A model generated the notes under the pieces. That model was given only the letters and a program-made list of their open reading frames with translations. It had not been told where the DNA came from and ran no database searches. A program made the position numbers and the translations under genes. 64,000 bases of DNA from contig JAUCBJ010008029.1 of the NCBI GenBank assembly GCA_032718475.1, positions 17,690 to 81,689 of the forward strand, given 5' to 3'. Below, piece by piece: positions 24,679-35,496 of the stretch. The DNA is from Nemertoderma westbladi (taxonomy: Eukaryota; Xenacoelomorpha; Nemertodermatida; Nemertodermatidae). Each line of letters begins with the position of its first letter. Positions within the stretch are counted from its first letter, which is position 1.

Positions 24679-24785
24679 TTGTAAACAATTAAAGGAAGAA
24701 GAAAAATCGAAGACCAGATAAATTTTTCCATAAAAAAAAAATTTATCTGGTCTTCGATTTTTCTTCTTCCTTTAATTGTTTACAA
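24679..24785. repeat. Near-perfect 49-bp inverted repeat (cruciform or foldback)
   Basis: Arms beginning TTGTAAACAATTAAAGGAAG and ending in TCTGGTCTTC-type sequence are perfect complements, separated by fewer than 10 bp of A-rich spacer. A transcript would form one long hairpin. No terminal duplication is obvious. Confidence 0.9.
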
Positions 24786-24852
24786 GACCAGTCCAGTCTA
24801 CTGCTGGACAGCGCGTAACATAACAGTCACACTTACACTACGCTAGTACCGG

Positions 24853-25066
24853 TAATATATACCTAGTCTCTAACTGTGTTTCTCTCGTTTTGAATTTCCC
24901 TCGACCACTCAAACTCCAAAGTGAAACACAGTTAGAGACTAGGTATATAATATATATACAGTTAGAGACTAGGTATATAATATATATACAGTTAGAGACT
25001 AGGTATATAATATATACCTAGTCTCTAACTGTGTTTCTCTCGTTTTGATTTCCCTCGACCACTCAA
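24853..25066. repeat. Inverted/tandem repeat cluster with TATATA
   Basis: The segment CCTAGTCTCTAACTGTG plus TTTCTCTCGTTTTGA occurs at both ends in the same orientation (24861-24910 and 25018-25066). Between them lie three copies of about 31 bp (ACAGTTAGAGACTAGGTATA plus ATATATAT), which are the reverse complement of the end segment. This gives nested hairpins and is possibly a small MITE or its debris. Confidence 0.8.
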
Positions 25067-25344
25067 TCTTATTACTCATTACTCATTACTCCTTACAAAC
25101 TCATTACCGGTACTACAATATATATACTACAATAAGGTGAGTTGGTGATAAATCCAAGAGCAGCTAATCCGATACTGTTGAAAATCCAAATGCAGCTCCA
25201 GTTATTTGTGCTCAAATAGCACATATAACCCTGCTAAAATCCATACCGGTAATGTTTGCAGAAAACACCCGCTACAAAGGGAAATCTAAATATTTTAATT
25301 GATAATTTTCTACAACTTTCTGGCAATAATGTGAGATTACTCGC

Positions 25345-26931
25345 TTAACCCTATTAAACCCGGGGGGGGGGGGGGGGGGGGGGGGTCAATACAATATGAC
25401 CCCCCCCCCGTGGTTTTTTTATTATAATTCTGAAACAAACGCAGTTGGGAATCTGAAATTTTATGACTTTTCCTAAAAATCTATTGTCTTCATGGTAGTG
25501 AAAACCGTTTTCAAAAATATTGGGTACTTTTCAAGTTATAGCACCATTTTTTAACCCTACTTTTGGCACTTTTTTTGAGACGTTTTTTGAAAATTACATT
25601 TCATTAAATATGAATTGTAACATCTCTACTTTTGATTTACACCGGTTTTTTGGTGTTAGAAATTGGATGGAATTCATATAAATTGATTTAGAAATTTCAA
25701 ACTTGTTTTTTTCGATAGGTGCCAAATTTTGGTGCCAGCACCAAAATTTGAAATAAATCAATTTTGTAAATTGATTGTTTGAAACTTGTTTTTTACGCAA
25801 TTGGGGTTTGTTGGGGTTCTGGATTCGATGAAATATATACGAATTGCACCAAGCGTATCAAACTTGTATTTTTCGGTGCTGTGTGCAAATTTTGGTGCTA
25901 GCACGAAATTTTGAAAATCCATTCAATAGATAAAATTGCTTGTGACAATTTATTTCTTGCGTTTTAGAGGTTTATGGCTGTTCTGAATTCAATGGAAAAT
26001 ATAATTATCGAACTAGACATCTCAAACTTGTATTTTTCGGATGTGGGTGAAAAATGTGGTGCTAGCACCAAATTTTGAAAACCATCAAATATATCAATTG
26101 ATTGTGTCACCTTGTTTCTTGCGTTATGCGGGTTTGTGATGGTTCTGAATTCAATGGAATCAGTAAAAATTTCATAAGAGTTCTCAAACTTGTATTTTTC
26201 GCCGGTTTTTGAAAATTGTTGTGCCAGCTCCAAATTTTGGAAAATATGCAAATTGATAAGTAGATAGTATCACCTTGTTTCTTGCGTTATACGGGTTTAT
26301 GAGGGTCCTGAATCCGATGGAATCAATAAAAACAGCACTGGACATCGCAAACGTGTACTTTTTGGTGATGGGTACGAAATTTGGTGCTAGCACCAAAATT
26401 TGCCAAATTACGCCGAAAAATACAAGTAGGAATGATCTGGCATATTAGAAATGTATTCCATTAGAATCAGCGCCCTCGAAAACCTGAGAATGTGAATTTA
26501 TAGCATCGTATAAGTGAATTAAAAATTTTGTGTTCTAACTGAAAAGTGCTGGTTACTTGTTTTTTTCATTTTTTTCCTACGCAGAGAGGACTAAACGCCA
26601 TTTATAGTAATCATATCATTTTGTTATTTTTTCCAATGTATTTTGCACCCCAGAAAACCTGTATTGAAAAATAATTAGCCGAAAATGTAACTTTCAAATT
26701 TTGTGAAAATTGTGCACTACTTGTAATTTTGGTGCTGCAATATAACCACCCCAGTACATTATTTCGAAAATTTTTTTTTTCGGTCGGATCCAGACAAGTG
26801 ATACCTACGTACAAACAAAAAATCAGACGTTTTCGTAAATATTTGTAGATTTTAGAGGGGGGGTTCAATATGACCCCCCCCCCCCCCCGGTATTTGTACA
26901 ACATTTTATAGCCCGGTACTAATAGGGTTAA
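25345..26931. mobile_element. Non-autonomous piggyBac-like element
   Basis: Starts TTAA-CCCTATTA and ends TAATAGGG-TTAA. The 8-bp terminal inverted repeat beginning CCC and the TTAA target duplication are the hallmarks of piggyBac; the body is 1579 bp. Subterminal G runs (left, about 27 G) and C runs (right, about 17 C) mirror each other. The interior has about five degenerate direct repeats of about 150 bp, each with a TTGGTGCTAGCACCAAATTT-like palindrome and a TCAAACTTGTATTTTTCGG-like segment. There is no transposase. A partial copy is at 33799-34195. Confidence 0.8.
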
Positions 26932-27247
26932 ATAATTTATTTTACAACAACCCAGTAATCCATTTGGAATCTCGACTCGATCCGATCTGCAGTGTAATTC
27001 AAATAGTGGCGAGGACCAAAACAATATTACGTAATTTTATCCGAAAATATTCTAGAATGAAACCGTTTTATAGTTTTGCAATGTAAAAATGTATGTTTCT
27101 AGTAAGGGGGTTTTGGTATAGATGATCAAAATTAATGTTTATCACCCTTTGGCTTTTGTTTGACGCAAGTATCGTTGTTCATCATGCAGCATATAAGGGA
27201 AAAAGGGTACACCTTGGCTTCGCTATACAAATGTACCTGTAGGAATT
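26932..27247. other. No feature recognised
   Basis: AT-rich spacer between the piggyBac-like element and the LINE remnant. Nothing is supported. Confidence 0.4.
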
Positions 27248-28765
27248 GTGAAATGCCCAGCTAAAGAGCAATACATTTTTGATTACAGTAACTTTAACCA
27301 ACAAAAATTTATAGAGGAACTGGCTCTCCCATCCACTTGGACATATAATAACACAGACAAAACACTAGACAACAAATTCACCGCCTTCTATAACGATTTT
27401 GACTCTGTATGTAGAAAACATTTACCTCAAGTAAAACTAGATACCCACCACACCCCACGTAAGCCATGGATATCCCAAACTCTTATAAACTCAACCATTA
27501 AAAAAAACAAAATGTATGCATCATTAATGTCCCATCCTACACAAGAAAAACTAAATAAATATAAACAATACCGCAACATTCTTACCCTATCACTCCGTAT
27601 AGCCGAAAAAAATTACTACGCAAAACAATTCGAAAATAACGCACATAGCACTAGGAAAACATGGAAAACAATTAATACAGCACTGCATAGAAACAAAAAA
27701 CTAACTTCCCCAAAAAACTAACGGTTGAATCTGCAAACGGCAAAATTGAAGTAACCAGTCAGTGCGACATAGCGAACATTTTTAACACACACTTCGCCTC
27801 AATTGGCCCGCAGTTAGCAGATAAAATTCCAATATCTACCCGGTCCCCTACCCGTCATATAACCCACCGCCAAATGATCTCCTCCGCATTAATGGAAACA
27901 TCCCAAGCAGAAATAATATACTACATACTGGATCTTAGTAACACTACTTCAACCTACGATTACTTCCCTGTAAAACTAGTAAAAGCAGCAGCCTATGACA
28001 TCGCACTCCATTTAACATATTTATTTAGTCAATGATTCCATACGTCATGCTTACTTTACCAACATAGGCCTACTGAAACAAGCTAAGATTACACCAATTT
28101 ACAAAAACGGAGATCCTACAGACAAAAACAATTATAGACCCATATCCATCTTACCACTTTTTAGCAAATTGTATGAACGAGTTATATATAAACAGCCAAC
28201 TTTTAACCTACCTCAACAAATACTGTATACTAACATCTTCACAATATGGATTTAGGAAATCAATAACTACCATTGACGCAATATTCACTTCACAGTAACC
28301 CAAACCATACAACAATCTCTCGACAACTATAACTCCTCTTGCTTAATCGCTCTCGACTTTCGACACAATAAACCACGACATCTTGATCCAAAAACTGAGC
28401 TGTTACGGTATCCGTGGACTCCCTCTCAAATTAATCTCCAGTTTTCTTTCAGATAGATCCCACGTTGTGTCAATTGACGGTAACCTCTCAAATCATACTA
28501 CTGCCCCCTGCGGCCTTGCCCAAGGAAGCCTCCTCTCCCCGCTATTATTCTTATTATACATAAATGACTTACCCAAGTGCACATAACTACTAACTGCTCT
28601 GTTTGCAGATGACACCACTCTCCTATACAACCACAATAACCTGGAAACTTTAATATCAACCGTAAACTCAGAACTTCTTAAAATAGATGACTGGCTTACT
28701 GATAACAAACTGTCCCTCAACTTAACTAAAACCGAATACCTAATATTTACGAACAAAAATTGCGG
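27248..28765 (+). pseudogene. LINE ORF2 remnant (reverse transcriptase), broken
   Basis: First a 157-codon frame of the linker type before the RT domain (RKPWISQTLINSTIKKNKMY, KKTWKTINTALH-like). Then, with several frameshifts and stops, RT motifs: ITPIYKNGD and NNYRPISILPLFSKL (28090-28170), IALDF (near 28345), GLAQGSLLSPLLFLLYINDL (28513-28572), FADDTTLLY (28604-28630) and LNLTKTEYLIF. The order and spacing match an APE-type LINE of the Jockey/CR1/L2 kind. The endonuclease is missing, so the copy is 5'-truncated and long dead. The exact clade is not assignable by eye. Confidence 0.85.
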
Positions 28766-29058
28766 TTCTCTCCCTAGTGTAATACCGTTCTATTCTAGTA
28801 AACCGAAACTTGGTATATATATTAATTTGTCAACGCCAAGCTGATCAGGGCATGAATGAATAAAGCAAAATAAAACCCAATGAACCCTCACAAAGAAGCT
28901 CACAAACTAGGGCGCTAATCCTGTAGTAACCACCTCCCGAACCTCCCTTATTTGGCTTAGCACAACGCACAATGTTTAGCTCGGCGTCTACACTTCACCA
29001 ATTACCCCTGCCACCTGCTGCCGTGTCATCAGTCATGATTGACCTCATGTCCATGAAC
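28766..29058. other. No gene recognised; possible LINE tail
   Basis: Unique-looking DNA between the LINE remnant and the 71-bp array. It may include the end of the LINE, but no boundary is visible. Confidence 0.3.
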
Positions 29059-29815
29059 TAAATGTTGTAATTAAGGGAAAGGAGCAGGTTACAGTGGCGG
29101 TGATTTCTAACCGAAACAATAAACGAAACTAATTTTCGTAATTAAAGGGAAAGGAGCAGGTTACAGTGGCGGTGATTTCTAACCGAAACAATAAACGAAA
29201 CTAAATGTTGTAATTAAGGGAAAGGAGCAGGTTACAGTGGCGGTGATTTCTAACCGAAACAATAAACGAAACTAAATGTTGTAATTAAGGGAAAGGAGCA
29301 GGTTACAGTGGCCGTGATTTCTAACCGAAACAATAAACGAAACTAAATTTAGTAATTAAGGGAAAGGAGCAGGTTACAGTGGCGGTGATTTCTAACCGAA
29401 ACAATAAACGAAACTAAATGTTGTAATTAAGGGAAAGGAGCAGGTTACAGTGGCCGTGATTTCTAACCGAAACAATAAACGAAACTAAATTTAGTAATTA
29501 AGGGAAAGGAGCAGGTTACAGTGGCGGTGATTTCTAACCGAAACAATAAACGAAACTAAATGTTGTAATTAAGGGAAAGGAGCAGGTTACAGTGGCGGTG
29601 ATTTCTAACCGAAACAATAAACGAAACTAAATGTTGTAATTAAGGGAAAGGAGCAGGTTACAGTGACGGTGTATTCTAATCAAAACTATAAACGAAACTA
29701 GATTTCGTAATTAAGGATGAAATTCGATTTGGTAATTAAGGGCAAAGTTCGGGTTACAGTGACGGTGTTTTCTAAACAAAATAATAAACGAAACTAGATT
29801 TCGTAATTAAGGAAA
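29059..29815 (+). repeat. 71-bp tandem array
   Basis: About ten copies with a 71-bp period. The unit contains TAATTAAGGGAAAGGAGCAG, GTTACAGTGGCGGTGATTTC and TAACCGAAACAATAAACGAA. The first eight copies are nearly identical and the last two diverge. Single diverged copies lie inverted at 30495-30560 and direct at 62870-62935, so the unit is dispersed as well as tandem. Confidence 0.95.
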
Positions 29816-30494
29816 ACCAACGAAAAATATAAGTGTATAATATTAATAATTAATGTACCGGTATTAATATCCTATATCTATTTATATAAGTCTATATGCT
29901 GATAGGGCAGCGCAGTACGTTGATCCTACTTGGGGCGAGTCGTCGAGTCGCAAGTCGTCTAAAGGTTTTATTATTAGTGGCCACCACAATGGCCAGCCCT
30001 CCCAGCCAAAAAAATCGATGGAAAAAAGGAAAAAAGGAAATTATATTTTCAAAGAAAAAGGAAAAAAAGGATAGGATGCAGTTCAAAAAAAGGACATAAC
30101 GGATCGGATACGGTTCAAAAAAATGGAAAAACTGAACTGATATTATCTTTAAAAAAAGGATAGTAAACATTATATTTCATTAACCTTATATAGGCCTATT
30201 AAGAAACGTCACTGTATGTTTCTAATTGTCACCTTTTTGCCTAGTTATCAGAGATGGTTGAGTTCGGACTATTGATGGTCATTGATAGAGGTTCATCAAA
30301 CGCTTGTAAATAGAACTTTAGTTTGAAAGAAATATAGGGCCTAAAAACTTTGATCGGGATTTCCGGTCGTGGCTACATTTAAATAAATAACAAAAATACT
30401 TTTAGAATCAATCAAAATTCATCCATCTCCAGGGGAAAACGGATGCAAATAATAGCTGATTACGAGCAAAAATGAAACTATAACCGTGTTATAG
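29816..30494. other. No gene; A/G-rich low-complexity DNA
   Basis: Contains AAAAAAGGAAA-type purine runs at 30005-30165. Open frames here are low-complexity and show no motif. No feature is supported. Confidence 0.5.
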
Positions 30495-30560
30495 GCTCTA
30501 CTTTATTGTTTGGTTAGAATAGACTGCCACTGCAACCTGTTCCTTTCCATAAATTGAAAA
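30495..30560 (-). repeat. Isolated inverted copy of the 71-bp unit
   Basis: Reads as the reverse complement of the array unit with mismatches (TTATTGTTTGGTTAGAAT, then AACCTGTTCCTTTCC). It lies about 700 bp after the array in opposite orientation, which could mark the far end of an element whose other end was amplified. Confidence 0.65.
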
Positions 30561-30699
30561 ACGACAATATTAATTCACCAAGGCGGGTTTTGTGTCAATA
30601 ATAATAATAATAATAATTGTCAATATCATCAGCAAGCTGAAGTTGATCTTCTAAACCAAAAAATGTGACAAATGTGTGAAATTGTGTGAAAAAAGTGTA

Positions 30700-30800
30700 A
30701 AAATGGACAAAAAAAGGATAAAATGAAACGTTCTAAAAAAAAGGAAAAAAAGAAAACGTTCTAAAATAAAGGGAAAAAAAAGGAAAAAAGGAAACTCTGG
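30700..30800. repeat. AAAAAGG low-complexity tract
   Basis: Purine-only runs of the AAAAAAGGAAAAAAGG type, similar to those at 30005-30165. Confidence 0.8.
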
Positions 30801-30885
30801 GAGGCCTGAAAGGCTTATTGGGTGGCGTATTGCTTTTGGGATTTCGAAGTGCCTGTTTGTTATTTATTTTTCCTAGGGAAAAAGT

Positions 30886-31002
30886 ACTAATTTTGTCCCG
30901 ATTTTGGGGTATGTTCGAGGAAAAAAGTAACAATTCTTAAATTAATTGTTACTTTTTGGCTCGAATATACCCTAAAATCTGGACAAAAAGTAGGACAACA
31001 AA
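30886..31002. repeat. About 50-bp imperfect inverted repeat
   Basis: The left arm (ACTAATTTTGTCCCGATTTT onward) and right arm are complementary at most positions and meet at TTAAATTAATTGTTAC. A transcript would form a long hairpin. Possibly a small foldback or MITE; no target duplication was found. Confidence 0.8.
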
Positions 31003-31254
31003 TAGGATACAATACAGAAAATACAGTTAACTGAGTTCATAATATGAAAACCGCGTTTTATGAGTAGCTTTAGGCAGAAAGCAACGTAATAGAGTAATTT
31101 TCGAAGCAAAACAATCATATTTTCTAATGAAATCATTTGCTGTCAATTAAAACAACGTTGTGTCTAAAAATTAAATGCTCATAATCTGCTTACATCATAA
31201 TGTCCCGCACTTTACACTGAACACCATATTTTGTTTGTACAGGATAGACATATT

Positions 31255-31575
31255 ACTAGAGACAGACCTAGCGGCCCGTGAAGCAAGTCGTACGATCGTA
31301 GGAGACAGTCAAGTAAAAGCTTTTTGTTCTGTCTGATAATAAATTAGTGTGAGGGTAGTCGCGGTGGTGTACGATAAATTTTCTAGACAACTTCAAACTA
31401 TAATTTTTATGTTGTCATCATCTAATGAATTATAAAAGCTGTTGTGATTATAGAAGATAGAGAGCAGTTAGCGATATTATTATTTTATTCTATCGGATAG
31501 AGTAGTCTGAGTCTCAGAGAGGAGTCGAGGTGTCAATTGATTAATAATAATAACAGCAGTTGTCATGAATTCAAT
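31255..31575 (+). repeat. Dispersed repeat, partner of 23838-24235
   Basis: Reverse-complement copy of the 23838-24235 repeat (shared TCTATCGGATAGAGTAGTCT and GGAGTCGAGGTGTCAATTGA regions). Function unknown. Confidence 0.8.
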
Positions 31576-32175
31576 ACAATCGCGCACAAGAAGTGATACA
31601 AATAAAACAAGTTGAGATGTTTCAATGTAAACCGCGATTATCACTTTACACTGTTCAATGTAAACCACGATATTAATTAAATACAACAATTATATTATTA
31701 TTATTATAACAGGGTTTTATATTTCAAACAATAATGTTAGGGAGAATCATTACGAGGCGGAGTAAACATTCAGCCCTATAAGTATACAGCCTCCGCAGTA
31801 TTAATGTTGGCACAAACATTTCAAAATAAAACAATAATTCGATAAGAGCATAGTACAATACACTGTCTAGCATAACTTAAACAACAGTCATAACTTAAAC
31901 AACAGTCATAGCTTAAATAACAGTCATTTAGCTTGCACGCCAATTAAATAACAATGGGAAGAGTTATTCAGCTGAGACTGTAATAGCCAGCTAAACCAAT
32001 TAATGTTTGCTTACAGTATGGGTTGTAGAGTAGAGTGATAATACTTGGCACAGAAAGTACTTATTTGTTAGTTGGCCTTCCTATTGAATGCATTACCAGG
32101 CAATCTCTATATATTTTTCATGAGTGCCAGCTGATGGTGTTTTTATCATTGCGCCAATGGCAATTTTCGTGGCAA
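31576..32175. other. No gene recognised
   Basis: AT-rich spacer with a short threefold repeat of the ACAACAGTCATAGCTTAAA type near 31870-31925. No coding or RNA feature is supported. Confidence 0.4.
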
Positions 32176-32566
32176 TTCAGTAGCCAGTAGTCAGTAGTCA
32201 GTAGCCAGTAGCCAGTAGTAAGTAGCCAGTAGTCAGTAGCTAGTAGTCAATAGCTAGTAGTCAGTAGCCAGTAGTCAGTAGGCAGTAGCTAGTAGTCAGT
32301 AGCCAGTAGTCAGTAGCCAGTAGTCAGTAGTCAGTAGCCAGTAGTCAGTAGCCAGTAGTCAGTAGCCAGTAGTCAGTAGCCAGTAGTCAGTAGCTAGTAG
32401 TCAGTAGCCAGTAGCCAGTAGTCAGTAGCCAGTAGTCAGTAGCTAGTAGTCAGTAGCCTGTAGTCAGTAGTCAGTAGCTAGTAGTCAGTAGCTAGTAGTC
32501 AGTAGCCTGTAGTCAGTAGTCAGTAGCTAGTAGTCAGTAGCCTGTAGTCAGTAGTCAGTAGCCTTT
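32176..32566 (+). repeat. 7-bp satellite (AGTAGYC)n
   Basis: About 55 copies of a heptamer, CAGTAGC or CAGTAGT with rare CTAGTAG and CCTGTAG variants, often alternating as 14-bp dimers. Towards the right a longer 3-5 unit pattern repeats. Confidence 0.95.
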
Positions 32567-33263
32567 TTTTCTTACAGTAATCAAGTCTAACGACTTGCTA
32601 ATAAATAATAATATAAATATAATGATGTTATGTCGTTTGCAAAGCACAAATATGTGAACTTGTAATCTGGAGTACTTAGTTTGTTTGTGGTGTTTTGTGT
32701 TATGTGGTAAACAGGTGTCACGCACTTTATGTAAAGTGCGGGAAAAAAACTATAAATATCAAATGAAGTAAAGTAAGCGGGTTTATTTAGATGAAAGAAC
32801 TTCAACTGGAATAATCATAACAGACAGTTTAATAACTTCATATCAATATTTGATATTAAGACACTATGAGAAAATGCATGAAGATCACATATATTTCAGT
32901 AAATATCCTCAAAATTTTAATTCATATATTTACTAGATTTTTCATACTCTGAATAATATTTTGTAGGCCTGCCATTAACCCCTTCCTGGCTGGAGCGTAC
33001 CACTGTACATGTACTACAATCTCCTATATGCGCCACGGCCTAAACCGTTATTAACCTTCGCTGGCGTTCGGTAAATAAAATGCCTCAAAAATAGTGAAAA
33101 TAATAAAGTTCTACTTTTAATCCCAAGTAATAAATAATTATTACTTACAGTTAAACATGAAAATTAACTTAATATTATGTAATAAAGAAAATAAAGAATA
33201 GAAGTAGCTATAATTAAGTAATGTAGTAGCTATAGTAAATATAATTTATTGAATTATTTTTAG
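32567..33263. other. Upstream of the small peptide gene, nothing firm
   Basis: AT-rich. A short perfect hairpin, CGCACTTTATGTAAAGTGCG, lies near 32720-32740. The sequence just before 33264 (TTATTTTTAG) is a plausible splice acceptor, so a 5' UTR exon of the next gene may lie in or before this stretch. Confidence 0.3.
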
Positions 33264-33267
33264 AAAA

Positions 33268-33609
33268 ATGAAGATGATGATAATATTATTGGTTGTAACA
33301 GCCGTTTGTGTTGCGAATGTAATGTCGATAGGAGAGGCAGTCAGTGATGTTCTGAATGAACGAGAAGTGGACATGGAGTTGGAAGAACGATGGGCGGTAA
33401 TGATTATAAGTTGTAAATATTAGAGAATCTAGTTATTATTAGTCAGTATAAATTCGGATGTTTGGTATACTAACGTTTATAAACATAGTGACTACAAGTA
33501 AACCGTTTACTTTATATTTTATTTGCAGTGCTCCGCTCCCAATTGTAACTCATGTTTGGCACAGTGTCCTCCTGCAGTACAATGCCTGAATCATTATGAT
33601 GATTGTTAG
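33268..33609 (+). CDS. Small secreted cysteine-rich peptide precursor, two exons
   Basis: Exon 1 (33268-33396) begins ATG and codes for a hydrophobic signal peptide of about 20 residues (MKMMIILLVV start), then an acidic segment rich in Glu and Asp that ends in Glu-Glu-Arg. A GCG|GTAATG donor follows. Exon 2 (33529-33609) follows an acceptor with a good pyrimidine tract (ATTTGCAG) and joins in phase 0. It codes for 26 residues with six cysteines spaced C-x4-C-x2-C-x3-C-x5-C-x6-C; the last Cys is the final residue. The precursor totals 69 codons. The layout (signal, acidic propeptide, compact six-Cys peptide coded by its own exon) is that of venom peptides, defensin-like antimicrobials and some secreted hormones; sequence alone does not say which. 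An ATTAAA at 33742-33747 may be the poly(A) signal. I recognise no family. Confidence 0.6.
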
Positions 33610-33798
33610 AATCCATAAACTCAACCTCCGAACATCAACTCGCACATCACTATCAAACATTAACTTATTCACTGTGGTGATGGTTACTGATTTAGGCCTA
33701 AAGTTTTCAAAGACAGAAACAAACCACATCAATCTCGTTTAATTAAAGAGGATCACTCCAATAATTTACTTGTTTAAAAAATATGTGGACTTGTATTA

Positions 33799-34195
33799 TT
33801 AACCCTATTAAACCCGGGGGGATATGACATCACCCCGTGGATTTTCTGTTATAACTCTGAAAGAAACGGAGTTGGGAATCTAAAATTTTAGGACTTTTTC
33901 TAAAATTATATTTCCTTTCTAATAGTGAAAACGGTTTTCAAAAATATTGGGAAGTTTTCGAGTTATAGCACCATTTTAAAAAATGGTGCTATCCTACTTT
34001 TGGCACTTTTTTTGAGACGTTTATTGAAAATTACATTTAATGAAATTTGATTTGTAACATCTCTATTTTTGTTTTATACCGGTTTTTTGGTGTTTGCATT
34101 TAGATGGAATTCATAGAAATTAATTTAGAAATATCAAACTAGTTTTTCGGCTGGTGCCAAATTTTGGTGCCAGCACCAAATTTTGAAATATTGCC
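33799..34195 (+). mobile_element. Truncated copy of the piggyBac-like element
   Basis: Begins TTAA-CCCTATTAAACCCGGGG and follows the left end of the 25345 element for about 390 bp (TTATAACTCTGAAAGAAACG and the GGTGCCAGCACCAAATTTTG palindrome), without the long G run. Homology stops near 34195, where reverse-transcriptase sequence begins; the other end is missing. Confidence 0.75.
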
Positions 34196-35496
34196 TTTTT
34201 AAGAGGTTCAGATATTCTCAGTGATGTGTTGAACTGATCACTGGCCGATGAGACAGGATTTACCAAACCAAGGCCCCCAAAACGATTAATAATATCTCTA
34301 AGCCAATCATCACATACAGAACCAATAACGGCAGGTATAAGACGATTTCGAATGGAGTCCTCTAGAGGTTGAAATATACTGCTATCTTCACCAAAGCAAC
34401 GTTGAAAAAAGTCCAATTTGAGCTCAGCCCATGGGTGAAAACAGCATAGGCCGCATGTGGTTGTGTCTCAGCCACCTGCACTAAATTGTCAAGAAGCTCA
34501 CACCACCCTAGGACCTTGCCCTTCGCATAAGTGGTGGAGTGGAGAGTACTCAGCTGTTCCAATTACACTCCCCAATAGGCGCTCACCCTGGTCAGTAATA
34601 TGAACATCAATGCCCTTAAAAATTGACTGAGCTTTCTCAACTAGACCAGGTTTGACTACCAACCATGATTTTTCAGCTTTGGTGTGATATCCAAATCCCA
34701 CAATTTCCTGATATCTAGAAGATTACCTATGCCATTGGAGTCATCAGCAAACCAGACGGAATTTATTCGAGTGTGGTGATAATAGGTAAGTGGATTAATG
34801 GATATGCCGTACCAGGGGAATGCTAAAGGGTCACCTTGGGTTGTTCCTTCATTGAACCCACGCTCGATAACACCACAGAAAAGGCGTATTTTCCTACGAT
34901 AAGTGTTAATGACATATAGGGATATAGCAGGGCAAAAAATTATGATGTTATGGAGGGCTACTGATCTGTTCAACATGTTAAAGGAATTCGGTGCATCAAT
35001 CATTAAAATACCCTCATTCTCATCCTGGTTAAACTCTTCAACCAAAGAATGTTTTGCTGCTTCTACTCCAGCTGAATGCCCTCCCGCCGTCTTAAGAGGC
35101 CCAGCAGTGTGTTGTACCTCCTCTTTCACAACACTTACTATAATTCTACCTATTAGCCGCTTAAGGACTTCCCCAACACTTATCGGACGAACTCCAGGAT
35201 TTTTATTTAAAGGTATAAGACGAGAGGCTACAAGGGCTTCAATGCTATTAGGGTCAACAGGCAAAGGCGCTGGGCTACTTTAGCGATAATTTGGCAGAGG
35301 TCAGTGGACTTTGAGCGAAACTCTTTTGAGCAGAGAATTCTCCTTAAAGATTATGTATCAAGGCCAGAAGGACCCGAACCCCCTCTTATCCCTAAAGCAG
35401 CTTTAGCCGCCCGCCGCTGCCGCTCGCCGCTCCTGTGGTGTATCATGGCCTTAACCCCTTCCGTACGGTGACATACCTGGTATGTCACCATAAAGT

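Noticed and set aside
29059-29815. CRISPR-like or gene-coding tandem units
   Set aside because: The 71-bp units are fully repeated without spacers and contain stops in all frames.
34903-35283. Plus-strand 126-codon frame
   Set aside because: It is the complement of the better supported minus-strand reverse transcriptase.
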